64,000 bases of DNA from Sipunculus nudus (taxonomy: Eukaryota > Annelida > Sipuncula > Golfingiida > Sipunculidae): contig CM049314.1 in assembly GCA_026874595.1 (NCBI GenBank), positions 29,895,729-29,959,728 of the forward strand, in the 5' to 3' direction. Every line of letters begins with the position of its first letter. Position 1 is the stretch's first letter. The notes under the pieces are model-generated. The model saw nothing but the letters and a program-made list of their open reading frames with translations, was not told where the DNA came from and ran no database searches. Positions 38,280 to 49,864 of the stretch are shown piece by piece. Both the position numbers and the translations under genes were made by a program.

Positions 38280-39636
38280 CAGGCAACAGAGCCTGTTAAT
38301 CTGTTGTGATGTGTCCTGCTGAGTCCTGCTCTGTTGATGAGATGTTGAAGCAGGGGCTGGCACCTGGAATGACTACGGTGACACAGTGATGCTTGGAGGG
38401 GTGTTGGGACTTGAGTAATACCCGGGTGGTGTCTCAAAGTTCTCGGCACTGCGCTGCTAGCTTGGGGGTAGATTCTTGCATGAAGCCGGACACGAGAGCT
38501 GACGGTGAAATAGACAATTTTCAATCCACAACTCGTTGCTGCCGGCCGCTGGGTCATGTAGGTGCTGGTGGTGTTCGGAGGTATTTGATACCCATACCAG
38601 TGGCGGATCCAGAACAAACTGTTAGGGGGGGGGGGGGGGGGGCGAAGCTCAGATTCTAGCTTACATGTTGGTTCAGGGCGCTACGCGCCTGAAAGGGGAG
38701 GTTGTGGGAGGGGGTTTCCCCCTCACATGGGGAGGAAATTTTTTGAAGATATGATGATTAAGAAATCAAATTTGAACATTTTCAGGCACTTAAAATAGAC
38801 ATTTTTGTTTCTGATAAATTGGATACAAAGCAGAAGTTTTAGAATATAGGACTAAATCACTTCTGTTTGTCATATTGAGGGTGTGGGAGGTTGGTGTCCC
38901 CCTCACACGCCCCCTCACACGGTGAGGGAATGTTTTGAAGATATGATGATTTAGAAATCAAATTTGAGCATTTTTGTTTCTGATCCATTGGATACAAAGC
39001 AGGAGTTTTAGAATATTGGCATAAATCACTTCTGTATGTCTGAAAGGTTCTGAAGGATAACCATTTGTCACCTTGTAATACCTAGTGACTTGTTGGTATA
39101 TGAATGGTCCTGACACTGGTGTACTGGACTTTATCTTCCAGTGCTGCCGGTACAAGGACTAGCTTCAAGGTGACATATAGTATCGGAAATATGACTTTAT
39201 TCCTCAGCATTTACTCATGTGACAAGTTAATATTTCTGGTACTGTTTGTTCCTTGTGTGTTTAACGCAGTACTGATTATCCTGAATTCTTGATGTAATAT
39301 TACACTGTCAAGAAGTTAACAAGAAAGGTAAAAAAGTACCTTATTCCAGAAAACATTGATACAATTTGCATTTTCATGCGCCCGAAAACATTCTAGGTGG
39401 GGCGATCGACCCCTGTGCCCCCCCCCCCTTGGATCCGCCACTGCATACTGCTGCTGGTATTGCTGGTGGCTTATGTCAGTTACATGCTGTTGGTAGGTCT
39501 GGTACTGACCACGGGTGACAAAACTGTTCACTCTCTTCATCGCCTCCATGGTAAACTCGAACCAGTTCTCAAGGCAAAATTGACGAACCTGGGTAGCCAG
39601 GTATTCTATACGTAAACTGCTTGACCGCTTGTCCAT
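38280..39636 (-). pseudogene. Gln-rich minus-strand reading frame split by a TIR element (unrecognised)
   Basis: On the minus strand an open stretch (39636-39444) ending in Tyr/Gln-rich sequence (HQQYQQQY) continues in the same frame at 38597 once the 846-bp insertion and one CATAC copy are disregarded. The product is not recognised. It lies opposite and 3' of the Harbinger transposase fossil. PIF/Harbinger elements often carry a second, Myb/SANT-like gene, so this could be its decayed C-terminal part. No SANT motif was seen to support that, and a chance open frame is possible. Confidence 0.3.
38598..39443. mobile_element. 846-bp TIR DNA transposon (non-autonomous), CATAC target duplication
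   Basis: The ends are perfect inverted repeats of 14 bp, CAGTGGCGGATCCA, each followed inward by a G or C run. The direct repeat CATAC sits at 38593-38597 and 39444-39448. Internally there are two related AT-rich blocks near 38,735-38,860 and 38,930-39,040, and the text GGGCGCTACGCGCC. No transposase reads through it. A 5-bp duplication with CAG ends would fit some hAT groups; the superfamily is left open. A fragment of similar sequence occurs at 9,360-9,490. Confidence 0.8.
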
Positions 39637-39781
39637 GCGGGGACTTGGTGGTCATGGCCTCCTGAGTTCCGCCTCCTTATCTGCCCTCTCAATGAGCTGC
39701 AACACGATTGAAAGTACTTTTTATATTATTTGATATTATACTTACATGGGCACGCATAATTAAGTCCTTTGACAAGTTCTT

Positions 39782-39783
<2 letters not shown>

Positions 39784-39841
<58 letters not shown>
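39784..39841. repeat. TA microsatellite
   Basis: An unbroken TA run of about 57 bp. Confidence 0.97.
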
Positions 39842-39843
<2 letters not shown>

Positions 39844-39844
39844 G

Positions 39845-41999
39845 CTTACATAAATGTATACAGTAAATGTCATATTCACACTATACATCTTAAAAAAAGA
39901 TCAGTTGCGGTATGTCTGGTTTGCCCTGTTCCTCCTTTTATCTTTTCCCTGCCTTTAGTTGGTCCTTTGAGAGTTTCGTCGCCAGCTTTGTCGTCTATCG
40001 TTGATGCTGTAGTAACCTCCCTATCACTTCCTTCCTCATTACAGCACACCTGGGAGTCAGTAATTGATGCACCATCAGCACTTTAATTTTGTTGTCCTTA
40101 AAAACTGAAAATATGAAAATGTTATTAAATATTATGTTTCTTTTGTTTGTAATTTGCAGGTTGTTTGAGGAAGTCCTGAAAACAAGTCATGTTGGAACTC
40201 TTCATGTTGGATTCAAAATGAGAAGAAAATTTCAAGAAGCAACATTGTGAATAAGCACTTGGTCTGCTAGGGCACCGAACAATGCGAGTATCCAGAAAAC
40301 GGATGGTGTTGTACATCGTCTAGTTTCTCTCAGATATTCCTTGGCCTCTTGTCCTGACTTTACGGCCGTGATCTTCCAATGGGGTTTTCTCTTACCATTA
40401 AATTAGTTCTTAAGCTGGTGGTCTGGGAAACAAAATTCACTAAATGATCAATTTTTGTCAAGACCTGTTATATGATTTTCCAAAAAAAAAAGTTCAACTC
40501 TTTAATCTTTATAATCTTAACAATATGTGGAAAATATCATTGCAGATAATTTACAAGAAATATTTGAGACAAAAGTAATTATTTTTTATGAAATTCAGAA
40601 AAGCAGGTGTGACTAATCGAGCGATGTGACATGCATGCAGTGTACTGCAGCGAGCACTTACAGTAGGACCAAGTAACCTTTACTCAAAACGCGTATATTG
40701 TCATGAGAAATTATTAGTTATATGTAGACAGGTATAATGTTTTAGATAAAAATCCAGTGTTTAGATAAACTGTGACCTTTTATGTTTAATTATAATATCC
40801 TTATATATTAGTTAAAAGCATGCTTTACTTCTTGCTTTATTTCAGTTTTGAACTCTGATACTTTTTACGTATATTGAACGTGTGGCAATGCGGCCAGGCA
40901 TCGGGGATTCATTCTGTCAGATATATAACAGATTTATATTTGAAATGCGAGCTTAAAGATAAAATAAACTCCTATACATATAGCCTGGGGAGAGATTGTT
41001 ATTATTCACGTTACATAGACGATAATGCAGGTCATATTAACATTAAATTCTATAACGAGTGGTAAATCAAAAGACACAGACATTCAGGTATTTCTCAATA
41101 TATTAATATAATATATATAATTTACACGATAGTGTAAACGTTTGTATTTTAACGAGACTCTTGTAAGAGTATATAGAATCTTTGAAAAGGGCATTACAGA
41201 TTGTTTCAGGGCTGTTTGAATATCATGGGATTATGGAGAATTCGAGCGTACAGGAGTGTAAATTTTTATACATTCCAAGGAAAGAGTAACAGGGAACAAA
41301 TCGATCGTGAAACGTCTGTTTGGACTAGGCCTGTCAAGAATGAAGAGGGCAACCTCAACCCCCCCTCTTTGTGTGGAAGACATGGTATTGTTTTTGTACA
41401 TCAGTTTTGGAACCCCCTTCACGTTGTTCTAGCAATTCATATAGTGAAAGTCCACATCAGGGGTTTTATCTAGACAAGGATCCCCGCTCCGTGTGTCATA
41501 AGACTCATAACGGATAAACCAGGAACAATACCTGCACAAAACTATGCACATCTGCCTTTTCAATCAATTTCATATACCAATCATATTTGTATTGTTATAA
41601 AAAAAGATGTAGATTGCAGCGAGGACTATGTAACTACAGGGGGAAGTAGACTGAGCTTCTGAGAGAGGTCTCGATCCGTAACTGATGGCGTCACTGGAAA
41701 AGACCTTTGACTCAGCAATGTGAAGATAGAGGGCACTTACTGTTCTTATTTTCTTGACGTTCCCAGTCGGTGACCTGCGACGGTCAAGGAACAACACATT
41801 AGTTATATAATTTACCGACAGATGGCAGTATCTGTTCTAAGAATTATGACATCTAAACAGTTTGCATACTGGCAACTCTTTCTGTCTATGTTGGATCTAG
41901 AAAATCCCAATAAATATAAAGAGAGTTCAAAGTTAAGCCTCTTTGGAAACATGATATTATATCACTGCCACAAACATTCCGCAAGTTATGCCTAATACC
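39845..41999. other. Intergenic, no gene supported
   Basis: AT-rich with short open frames only. The minus strand at 39.65-40.40 kb gives acidic and basic patches that might be further decay of a Harbinger accessory gene; no motif confirms it. Confidence 0.5.
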
Positions 42000-42341
42000 A
42001 TGGTGTGAGCACCCTGAGCGTCATTAGCTCGGCATCCTCAATGGGAAGGCTGTACCCCACAGCAGTTTATCACTCACAAACGAGTACACTTGCGTCTTTG
42101 GGAGGTTCCTCGGGGTTATGCCCGGCAATGGGGTGGATTACATACCCAGGACCTGCAGGTGCGGTAGACACTGGGCCTGGGTGACACCAGGATATGGAAT
42201 AAAAAAAAAATGACAGGAAGCGAATGCTACCGCCCTGTCATATAGTCCAAAACCAAAATGGAACTATACAGATGTTAATTACTTAGGTTATGAAATAGAT
42301 AATTCAGCATTTACAATGGAGGCGGTAAACTCCACAAAAAA
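42000..42341 (+). mobile_element. SINE copy lacking the tRNA head
   Basis: It matches the body of the 13.8-kb SINE: a GTGAGC...AATGGGAAGGC block, ACGAGTACACTTGCGTCTTT, GCCCGGCAATGGGGTGGAT, ACCCAGGACCTGCAGG and a terminal GGAGGCGGTAAACTCCAC hairpin with A tail. Confidence 0.7.
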
Positions 42342-42770
42342 AACACTTAAAAAATAATTTAAAAAAAAAACATGTTAAGGCGGAAGATACTTTATTAAAC
42401 ATGTATATGAATCTAGCTGGGTGAAGATTTACTAACATATGAAGCTGTCACGAAACGCTTGAGTTCTTAGAAATAAGCCCTTCACCCAACCTATTTTGGG
42501 TCCCAGGTGCTGAACGGGCAAAGTAATGCACAGGTGTAGAATATCTGTTCATCGGACGCAAATAATCTGTTTTTTACAAACACAACAGTTCCCCGAGAAG
42601 TGGTACGTCATGGCTCATACAAACTTGACAACGACACAAGAGCCATTGAAATGAGGACGTTTTATACCGATGCCACTAATCCTATTGCCACACCAAGTTA
42701 TGAAAATAGCATCTAGGATGAACTGTCATAACTAATGTTTCAGATACAAGGTTTGCTGGAAGATATGAAA

Positions 42771-42929
42771 TAAATGAGATAAAAAAAAACACGCACGTGA
42801 TGAGTACAGTTGATTTGTATGTAATTAGAATGCTTTTCTAGAGAAAGCATCAACTAGAGAATGCATTCTCTTGTTGCATACAAATCAGCTGCCCCATCAC
42901 GTGCGTGTTTTTTTTTTCCATCTCATTTA
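42771..42929. repeat. 159-bp near-palindrome (foldback MITE-like)
   Basis: The left arm starts TAAATGAGAT, then an A run, CACGCACGTGATG and TTGATTTGTATG. The right arm is its reverse complement with few mismatches. The centre GCTTTTCTAGAGAAAGC is itself a palindrome. It would form a long hairpin. No coding potential. Confidence 0.85.
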
Positions 42930-43454
42930 GATCTTGAATGTGGATAGGTTCCTTTAACAAATATTTTGCATTATGTCATACCTCCAATATCTATAAATAT
43001 GCATTCTCAGGAATGCAGGCCTCCGCAGAAGGCAGGAGGTCCTTAATGTGGGGTACTCCGCTATCGGGTTTTTATTCACTTATAAGCCCTCATTCTAAGG
43101 TTCGTTGGTCCATATAAATTCCCCCAACGAATGTTTGCATTCACAAATTCACTAAATTAAAAGTGAATTCGTGAAGTGCCAGATAGAGCCGCCTTCGATG
43201 GCTTGGCCATGAGAGCTTAAATGCAGGACGGGGACACCCTGAAAGCTTGAAAACTGAACCTTAACTGATGCACAATTGACTGATGGAATCCCTTGACATC
43301 CGCAACAAGCAGACGTTCCAGATACTTCCTGCTGAGCCAGCCCGGTACAATTACAAGCTCTTGAGTTCATGCATGGACACTATGCAACAAACCGTTTGTT
43401 TCCGGTCATTTTTCGATTCGGATCGCGTCAGTTTCACGATTGTCACGGATTGAA

Positions 43455-43558
43455 TCATATGGATAGCTGGATCAGAAAGATGACAGGATCATAATCATTA
43501 CTGGATCAGAAGGATGACTTGGTCATGAGGATGACTGGGTATGAAGAATAACTGGTCA
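43455..43558. repeat. Relic of the 82-bp/18-bp minisatellite
   Basis: ATAGCTGGATCAGAAAGATG, ACTGGATCAGAAGGATGACT and similar modules match the edge units of the 19.1-22.5 kb array. It sits at the corresponding place in the duplicated block, 3' of VWA copy B. Confidence 0.8.
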
Positions 43559-43716
43559 GATCCTTTATAAAATACAAACACGACTATAAACACACAGGCC
43601 TAAACAAAATACGACTTTATTCAATGCGAACTTAAATCAACAACTTAAATTACAATAAAATTAGATACCTTTGCCAACAAATGCCACCTTTGTGTAAAAT
43701 GAATCAATCACATGCT

Positions 43717-43719
43717 TAT

Positions 43720-43771
<52 letters not shown>
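43717..43771. repeat. TA microsatellite
   Basis: A TA run with one interruption near its start. Confidence 0.95.
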
Positions 43772-43775
<4 letters not shown>

Positions 43776-43974
43776 CTGATAATACCAGGTATATATTACA
43801 ATACACATTAACATTAAAAGGTAATATACTACAACAAATATAATATCTATGCAACTTTCTATATTTCTATAAACAAATACACTTGCCGACATCTATGCAT
43901 GGCTATCTCGATTAAATTTTATGATAAAATAAAAAGATAATAAGGTCTGTATAAAAAATAAAGAGTATATTTGA

Positions 43975-44180
43975 AACAACCCTTGTTCAAACCTAGGCGT
44001 GCCTGTGAGAGTAGGCTGTACTGGCCCGCCGTCCCCTGTAGTCTTCTCTGCTTTCTCCAGGTTCCAGACACTAGTGAACGTCACCATCTGAGCCATGGAG
44101 TGTCTCTCGGTTAGTTATAATAAATATCTGTGCAATCCATGTAAAATAAATATAGTTTAAAATTTAACGAACACTTGTAC
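43975..44180. other. About 200-bp insertion in the duplicated 3' flank of VWA copy B
   Basis: Sequence before (AGAGTATATTTGAA) and after (GTATCACAATA-like) aligns with 23.2 kb, but this block does not. It is GC-richer than its surroundings. On the minus strand it contains an open stretch from an ATG at 44,096 (MAQMVTFTSVWNLEKAEKT). I do not recognise it; it could be a captured exon or a repeat fragment. Confidence 0.35.
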
Positions 44181-44285
44181 GTATCACAGTATAATTGCCT
44201 GTATCACAAAATTGTTGCAATCTGATTATCATATAAAGAATGCAAGATGACAAACTTTCACGATTTGTGAATGTATTAAATATAT

Positions 44286-44392
44286 ACAGTGAAAACTCGA
44301 TATTAAGACCACCAACAGGACCTCGATAAAGTGGATAACGTTATTTTGAGGTGGGCGTTAGAGATGGTCGTTAGGCGAGGTTTTTCAAAGAA
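44286..44392 (+). repeat. Dispersed repeat family R3, short copy
   Basis: GTGAAAACTCGATATTAAGA, CCACCAACAGGACCTCGATA and GATGGTCGTTAGGCGAGGTT match the 8.24-kb copy. Confidence 0.6.
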
Positions 44393-44999
44393 ATTTAATG
44401 TCTTCAATTTGCAGACGAGACTTAGGTGAACTTCCCGTGGATCTAATCAATATGTAGCCGTGTTTAACATCCGATGTTGGTGAAATTCTTATAAAACGAA
44501 ATCTGTGCTTTGTTTGATAAAGACAAACAAAATATTCAAATACAATAAAGCATAAGTCAAGATGTAAAGAAAGTAAATGAAGAAAAAAATCACTTCATGT
44601 AAATAAAATATAAAACCCAGCTTTCGGTCATGTATACATAATGGTTATACACAACTTTAAGAAAAACTGTGCATATCGATATATATGTGTGGAGCTTTTA
44701 TTCAAGAATCACAATGAAAAAAGATCTTACTTAACAAAGTACAAATTTTTAAGACCCATTCACATGCAACAGGATAGGCAGTGCCAAACTGACTTAATTC
44801 AACAAAAGTTGTTTCTTTTTTAATATTTGCATAGTTCGTTTTTATAGGTATATATATATTTTTCCAAATGACTGAAAATGGTGAATGCGCCGAATCTTCA
44901 GATTGTGTTTTTTTTAGGCGCAAACCACATGGAATCAGAAGATCTATTTATCGGGCAAAGCTCCGATCAAAATGAGGATGCTTTTTTTATTGAAACTAG

Positions 45000-46880
45000 A
45001 TGTGTCGGAACGACACGAATGCCCCCGCCTGGGGCAAATTAGAAACATTTGTTAAATTTTGTAAAATTTTTCAAGTTCAGGAAGTGTTGTATGGTCAAAA
45101 GTAGGTCAACAAGGGCAAAATGCAAACTCGATCTGTAAAGGGTCATTATCAAGCAACACACCAAAAATCAGGCCAGTATCTGCAGGCATTGTGAAAAAAA
45201 GTCCATATATGTGCATTTTTCATGAAAATTTCTGTCTTTCATGAAATTTTCTATGTTCAGGATCTGTCATATGGTGAAAAATAGGTTAACTGGGACGAAA
45301 CGCGAACTCGATCTGTAAGTGGTCATTATGCGCCCACAGACCAAACATTAGGCCAGTATCTGTAAGCATTGTATTGCGAAACTAGAATATTAGCAAAAGT
45401 TGATAATCATTTATAAATTTAAATTGGAGAGGTATATACCATGTTTCATAACAATCCACCAAATGCTTCCTGAGAAATAAGCTCCTAAGTTTTTTTCTAT
45501 ACTAAGCTCTGTGATATTGAAAAGTAGGTCAAGATCACCCATCTTTGAACTTGACCAAGATTTTGTAAATATAATGCAAGAGCACTGAAGAAATGAAGTT
45601 CCTGTGTTGAATACCTTTAGAGATATCCTGCACAAAAGGCCAAAATTGAAAAAATCCGATAAAATTTCATTAAAAAATCAGAAATTGCAGGTGGCGCCAC
45701 CAAAATTGTGCAGCACATACAGACCATCAGTCCCAATGATCATAGTAAGTTTTGTGAAATTCCACACAATGGTTCCTGAGATATAAACTTCTGAGTGTTT
45801 TTCTATAATCAGCTCTAAAATGTAGAAAAATGGGTCAAGGTCACCCATCTTCGAACTTGACCGAGATTTTATCAATATACATCTTCACTGATGAAATAAA
45901 ATTCCAACGGTGAATCCTTTTAGAGATATCCCGCTCACAAGGTAAAAGTTAACAGACGCGGAACGGACGGACGGACGGACAGACACCGGACAGACAGATG
46001 GACAGACGGACAGCTTGGGTGACGACAATAGCCCATCAGCCTATGAGCTGAGGGCTAAAAACGGCTGTACATGTGTATTTGTCATGAAAATTTCTATTTT
46101 TCATGAATTTTTCTAAGTTTAGGAGCCGTAAAACGGTCAAAAGTAGGTCAACCGGGACGAAACGCGAACTCGATCTGTAACTGGTCATTATCTGCCCACA
46201 CACTAAAAATCAGGCCAATATCTGCAGGCATTGCGAAAAAAAGTCCGTACATGTGTATTTGTCAATAAAATTTCTATTTTTCATGAAATTTTCTAAGTTT
46301 AGGAGCCGTATAACGGTCAAAAGTAGGTCAACCGGGACGAAACGCGAACTCGATCTGTAACTGGTCATTATCTGCCCACACACCAAAAATCAGGCCAATA
46401 TCTGCAGGCATTGCGAAAAAAAATCCGTACATGTGTATTTGTCATGAAAATTTCTATTTTTCATGAAATTTTCTAAGTTTAGGAGCCGTAAAACGGTCAA
46501 AAGTAGGTCAACCGGGACAAAACGCGAACTCAGTCTGTAACTGGTCATTATCTGCCCACACACCAAAAATCAGGCCAATATCTGCAGGCATTGCGAAAAA
46601 AAGTCCGTACATGTGTATTTGTCATGAAAATTTCTATTTTTCATGAAATTTTCTAAGTTTAGGAGCCGTAAAACGGTCAAAAGTAAGTCAACCGGGACGA
46701 AACGCGAACTCGATCTGTAACTGGTCATTATCTGTCCACACACAAAAAATCAGGCCAATATCTGCAGGCATTGTACAACTGTTTGATTTCGGAATGACGG
46801 AATGACGGACTGACGGACTGACGGAATGACGGACATGGGTAAAACTATATGCCCTGGCCACTTTGTGGCGGGGGCATAAA
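45000..46880 (+). mobile_element. Second pearl-like family with 180-bp internal units
   Basis: It opens with AGATGTGTCGGAACGACACG and AATGCCCCCGCC and closes with GGCGGGGGCATAAAA, an inverted pair. Internally there are diverged 180-bp units at about 45,050-45,375 and a different block with a 110-bp motif repeated at 45,530 and 45,840. An ACGG run with AGACACCGG lies at 45,960-46,010, and four clean 180-bp units span 46,061-46,780. A run of TGACGGAC/TGACGGAA modules precedes the closing motif. No coding capacity. Confidence 0.65.
46061..46780. repeat. 180-bp tandem repeat, four units
   Basis: CCGTACATGTGTATTTGTCA recurs at exactly 180-bp spacing (46,065; 46,245; 46,425; 46,605). Units also share AAGTAGGTCAACCGGGACGA and AACGCGAACTCGATCTGTAA. 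Unit identity is very high. Confidence 0.95.
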
Positions 46881-48404
46881 AAGTACACAGTTTATTTATT
46901 TAAAAACATACGCTTCTAAAAGGGCAACAGTGTCCCTTGCCCATGGAGACATACTACCACCACAGATATGAGATCACCTTCCCCAATACGACATGCATCA
47001 TTAACGATTTCTGTTTCAATATTTCACACACAAATATATAAAATGCAGGGCCATTGTCAAACTACATTGACAATTCACAATGATATGCTTAATTACCCTA
47101 AAATATATCATTCTTCTTTTCAAAACATTAACATGACATTTTCATGACAATTCTGTGCATGATTTGTTCTGTAAACGTGAGAGATCAATAGGTTACCAAT
47201 TGTTAGTTCCAGGATGACTCAGTCATCCTAAAATATGTCCTGATCGTAAATATACATATTTATAAATATTTAATATTACAGACTTACAAATATCCAAAAA
47301 AATAACTTTGATTTCTACACCTACGGTAACAATAATGATGACAAAAAAATGGACTATAACTAATCACTATAATATATAAATGAATATCCGAAAAAATAGT
47401 GTTAAATCATGCTTGGCTTGTGTAAATTTATATGAAAATTAAATGCAACAACATAAAATCTATATATTTAGACACATAAACAAGTATTTACACAGATAAA
47501 ATATATATTGAATTTTATTGTATAGAAACTTGCATGTTATGTTATAACCCCTCCTTTGACTCCACTGACTGTTCATATATGAATGGTGGGATTAAATTTG
47601 TTCATTGACACATGCCTCCAAACTGACCTTAAATAAGATATTGAGAACTGTAAATAATGTTGTAAGACTTTGTTTTTCTTATCTTAATTACTGATACTTG
47701 CAGATAACTCTTATCTAAATGTCCCTGTCATCTCATAGAATCAATGATATACATGCATGTATTCTGATTCTTATAGATCCCTTGCTGAATTATTTTTTCT
47801 CCCTGAACACACATGAATTCTTTGCTATTCTTTTCAATGTTTTTCTTCTAAATATATTCCAGCTATTATTATTATTATCATTATTATTATTATTAATATC
47901 TCAAATGCAACCCACATCAACAGACTGGTAGGGTCCAATATAAACTCAAGTCAACAAAATGGTTTAAAGTTATGAGATAAATCATGTAGCCTCACTTACA
48001 CATCTTGTTCTCTTATCTAAATGGAATCATGATAACATTTCTGATTTGTAGAGGAACTTAATGTATAACATGATAACCATTCCAAATATACAGTAAGCTA
48101 CAAACCACAATGACAATTCACAAAGAAATATTAAATTACACTATACTATATTATTCTCATTTTGATGACATTAACATGACATTTTTTCACAACAATTTTG
48201 TGCTTGATTTGTTCTGTGTACGTGTTCTGTATAACATAGGGGGCCTACAGTTCTTGATGAAAAACACCCCGTTTGGATCCCATTCAATCAAGATTAATGT
48301 TCAGTAGTAATAGCTATATTCTCTCTTCTTTCTGGTCTGAAAAGACTATGTCAGCTAAACTTTTCATAATCTATAATTATATATATATTGATGATACCTA
48401 TTGT
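46881..48404. other. 3' flank of VWA copy B
   Basis: AT-rich and non-coding. It holds an internal pair of similar stretches near 47,060-47,190 and 48,090-48,230 (both with ACAATTTTGTGC-type text and ATTTGTTCTGT). Around 47,280-47,470 it aligns with 23.85-24.02 kb. A short ATT repeat lies at 47,866-47,895. Confidence 0.55.
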
Positions 48405-49812
48405 CTACTTGAAGTTGTTCATCATCATGGCCCTCTGTACCATCCTGTTGGTCTGAACTTCGTCCAAGTCATCCTCCACCACATCATAGCTGCCACCTGC
48501 TGGCGGGGCCTGGAATTAAATGCACAGATGTATTGTTTGATATCTTTCATGCTTGAAACCTATAACTCGTGTGTGTGTGTATGTATCCAAAACCCTGTAT
48601 GTATTCTTTCAAGAAAATTACACAATAAAATTTAAATAAAATTTCATTTTGTAATGATGTGGGATTTTGTAATGATGTGGGTTTACCTGTCTACCAAAAC
48701 AATTCTGTAATTATCATATTTTTCCCTGATCATATCAACATTTTGTATGGAAAAGTTATGATAAAAAGCTAAACAATTCATGTTCCCGCACAGATTTCTG
48801 AAAAAGAAAATGCCTAAGAACCACACCATTTCACCCTTACACACACAAACACATATTTCTGGAGATAGTATGACTTCTTTGGATTCAAAACTTCATCGAT
48901 TGTGATCGATTATGCAAAAATGCATCAATTTAATTGATTAAGAAAGAAACCAACCAATAACTGATATAATCGATTAATTGGCACACCCCTTATATAAATA
49001 TATCAATATTTGTATAATATATATATATATACTCCACATCATCTAAGTCATGTAATCTTTATTAGGAAGGAAAGTACTTCATAATTTAATGCCCCTCATT
49101 ATACACCCTTAAAAAATAAATAAAATGGCAGGGACATGCAGGTAAAGAACCAGACTCCTGCTGGCCAGTTACAAATTCACCGGGTCAATATTCAGCAGTC
49201 TGGGAATGATCACTCAGTGTTCCTGACAAGTGAGGGCCCGTATAAGACCTTACAAAACAGAGCTGTTGAGCACAAATATGTCTGTTTAAGTGCTGAACTG
49301 TATATAGAACGGCTCTTTTTATTAGCTGAGCACTTAAAACCCCATGTTTTTCTTTACAATCTGGATATATATATACTGTGGTTGCCTTTTTGTTCGCGAG
49401 GGTTTTAATTTCGCGATATTCGCAAATGGGAAATAATCGCGAAAATGAAACCCTCGGGAATAATCGGCCAATTGAGAATGTTCTTCTTATTTAGTGTAAT
49501 CAATACTTGTATGTTAATAGGTTAGAACAGAGAGAATTTTTTTAATAAATTACATCCTTGCAGGTATAGGGAAATTTAAACCTTAAATTTGAACTAAACC
49601 ACCTATGCTGTGTGTACTGGCCCATCATTATATAAGAAAATGTCACAAACTCATGACCTATTCTCATTTTATAAAACACAAAGGTATATGGTTTTGCCAA
49701 AGATTTGATATACTAGTAGGTTCTTGTGAGATCGCGAAAATGAAACCCTCGCAAAACATTAAAAATGGAAAAATCGCGAAATTTCAGCCTCGCGAATATG
49801 AAGCCAACCACA

Positions 49813-49864
<52 letters not shown>

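Noticed and set aside
43893-44096. A 67-codon minus-strand gene starting MAQMVTF
   Set aside because: Not recognised, absent from the paired flank of copy A, and its C-terminal half runs into ordinary AT-rich flank.
46688-46888. Minus-strand frame across the 180-bp array
   Set aside because: It follows repeat units and the TGACGGAC run; no protein family features.
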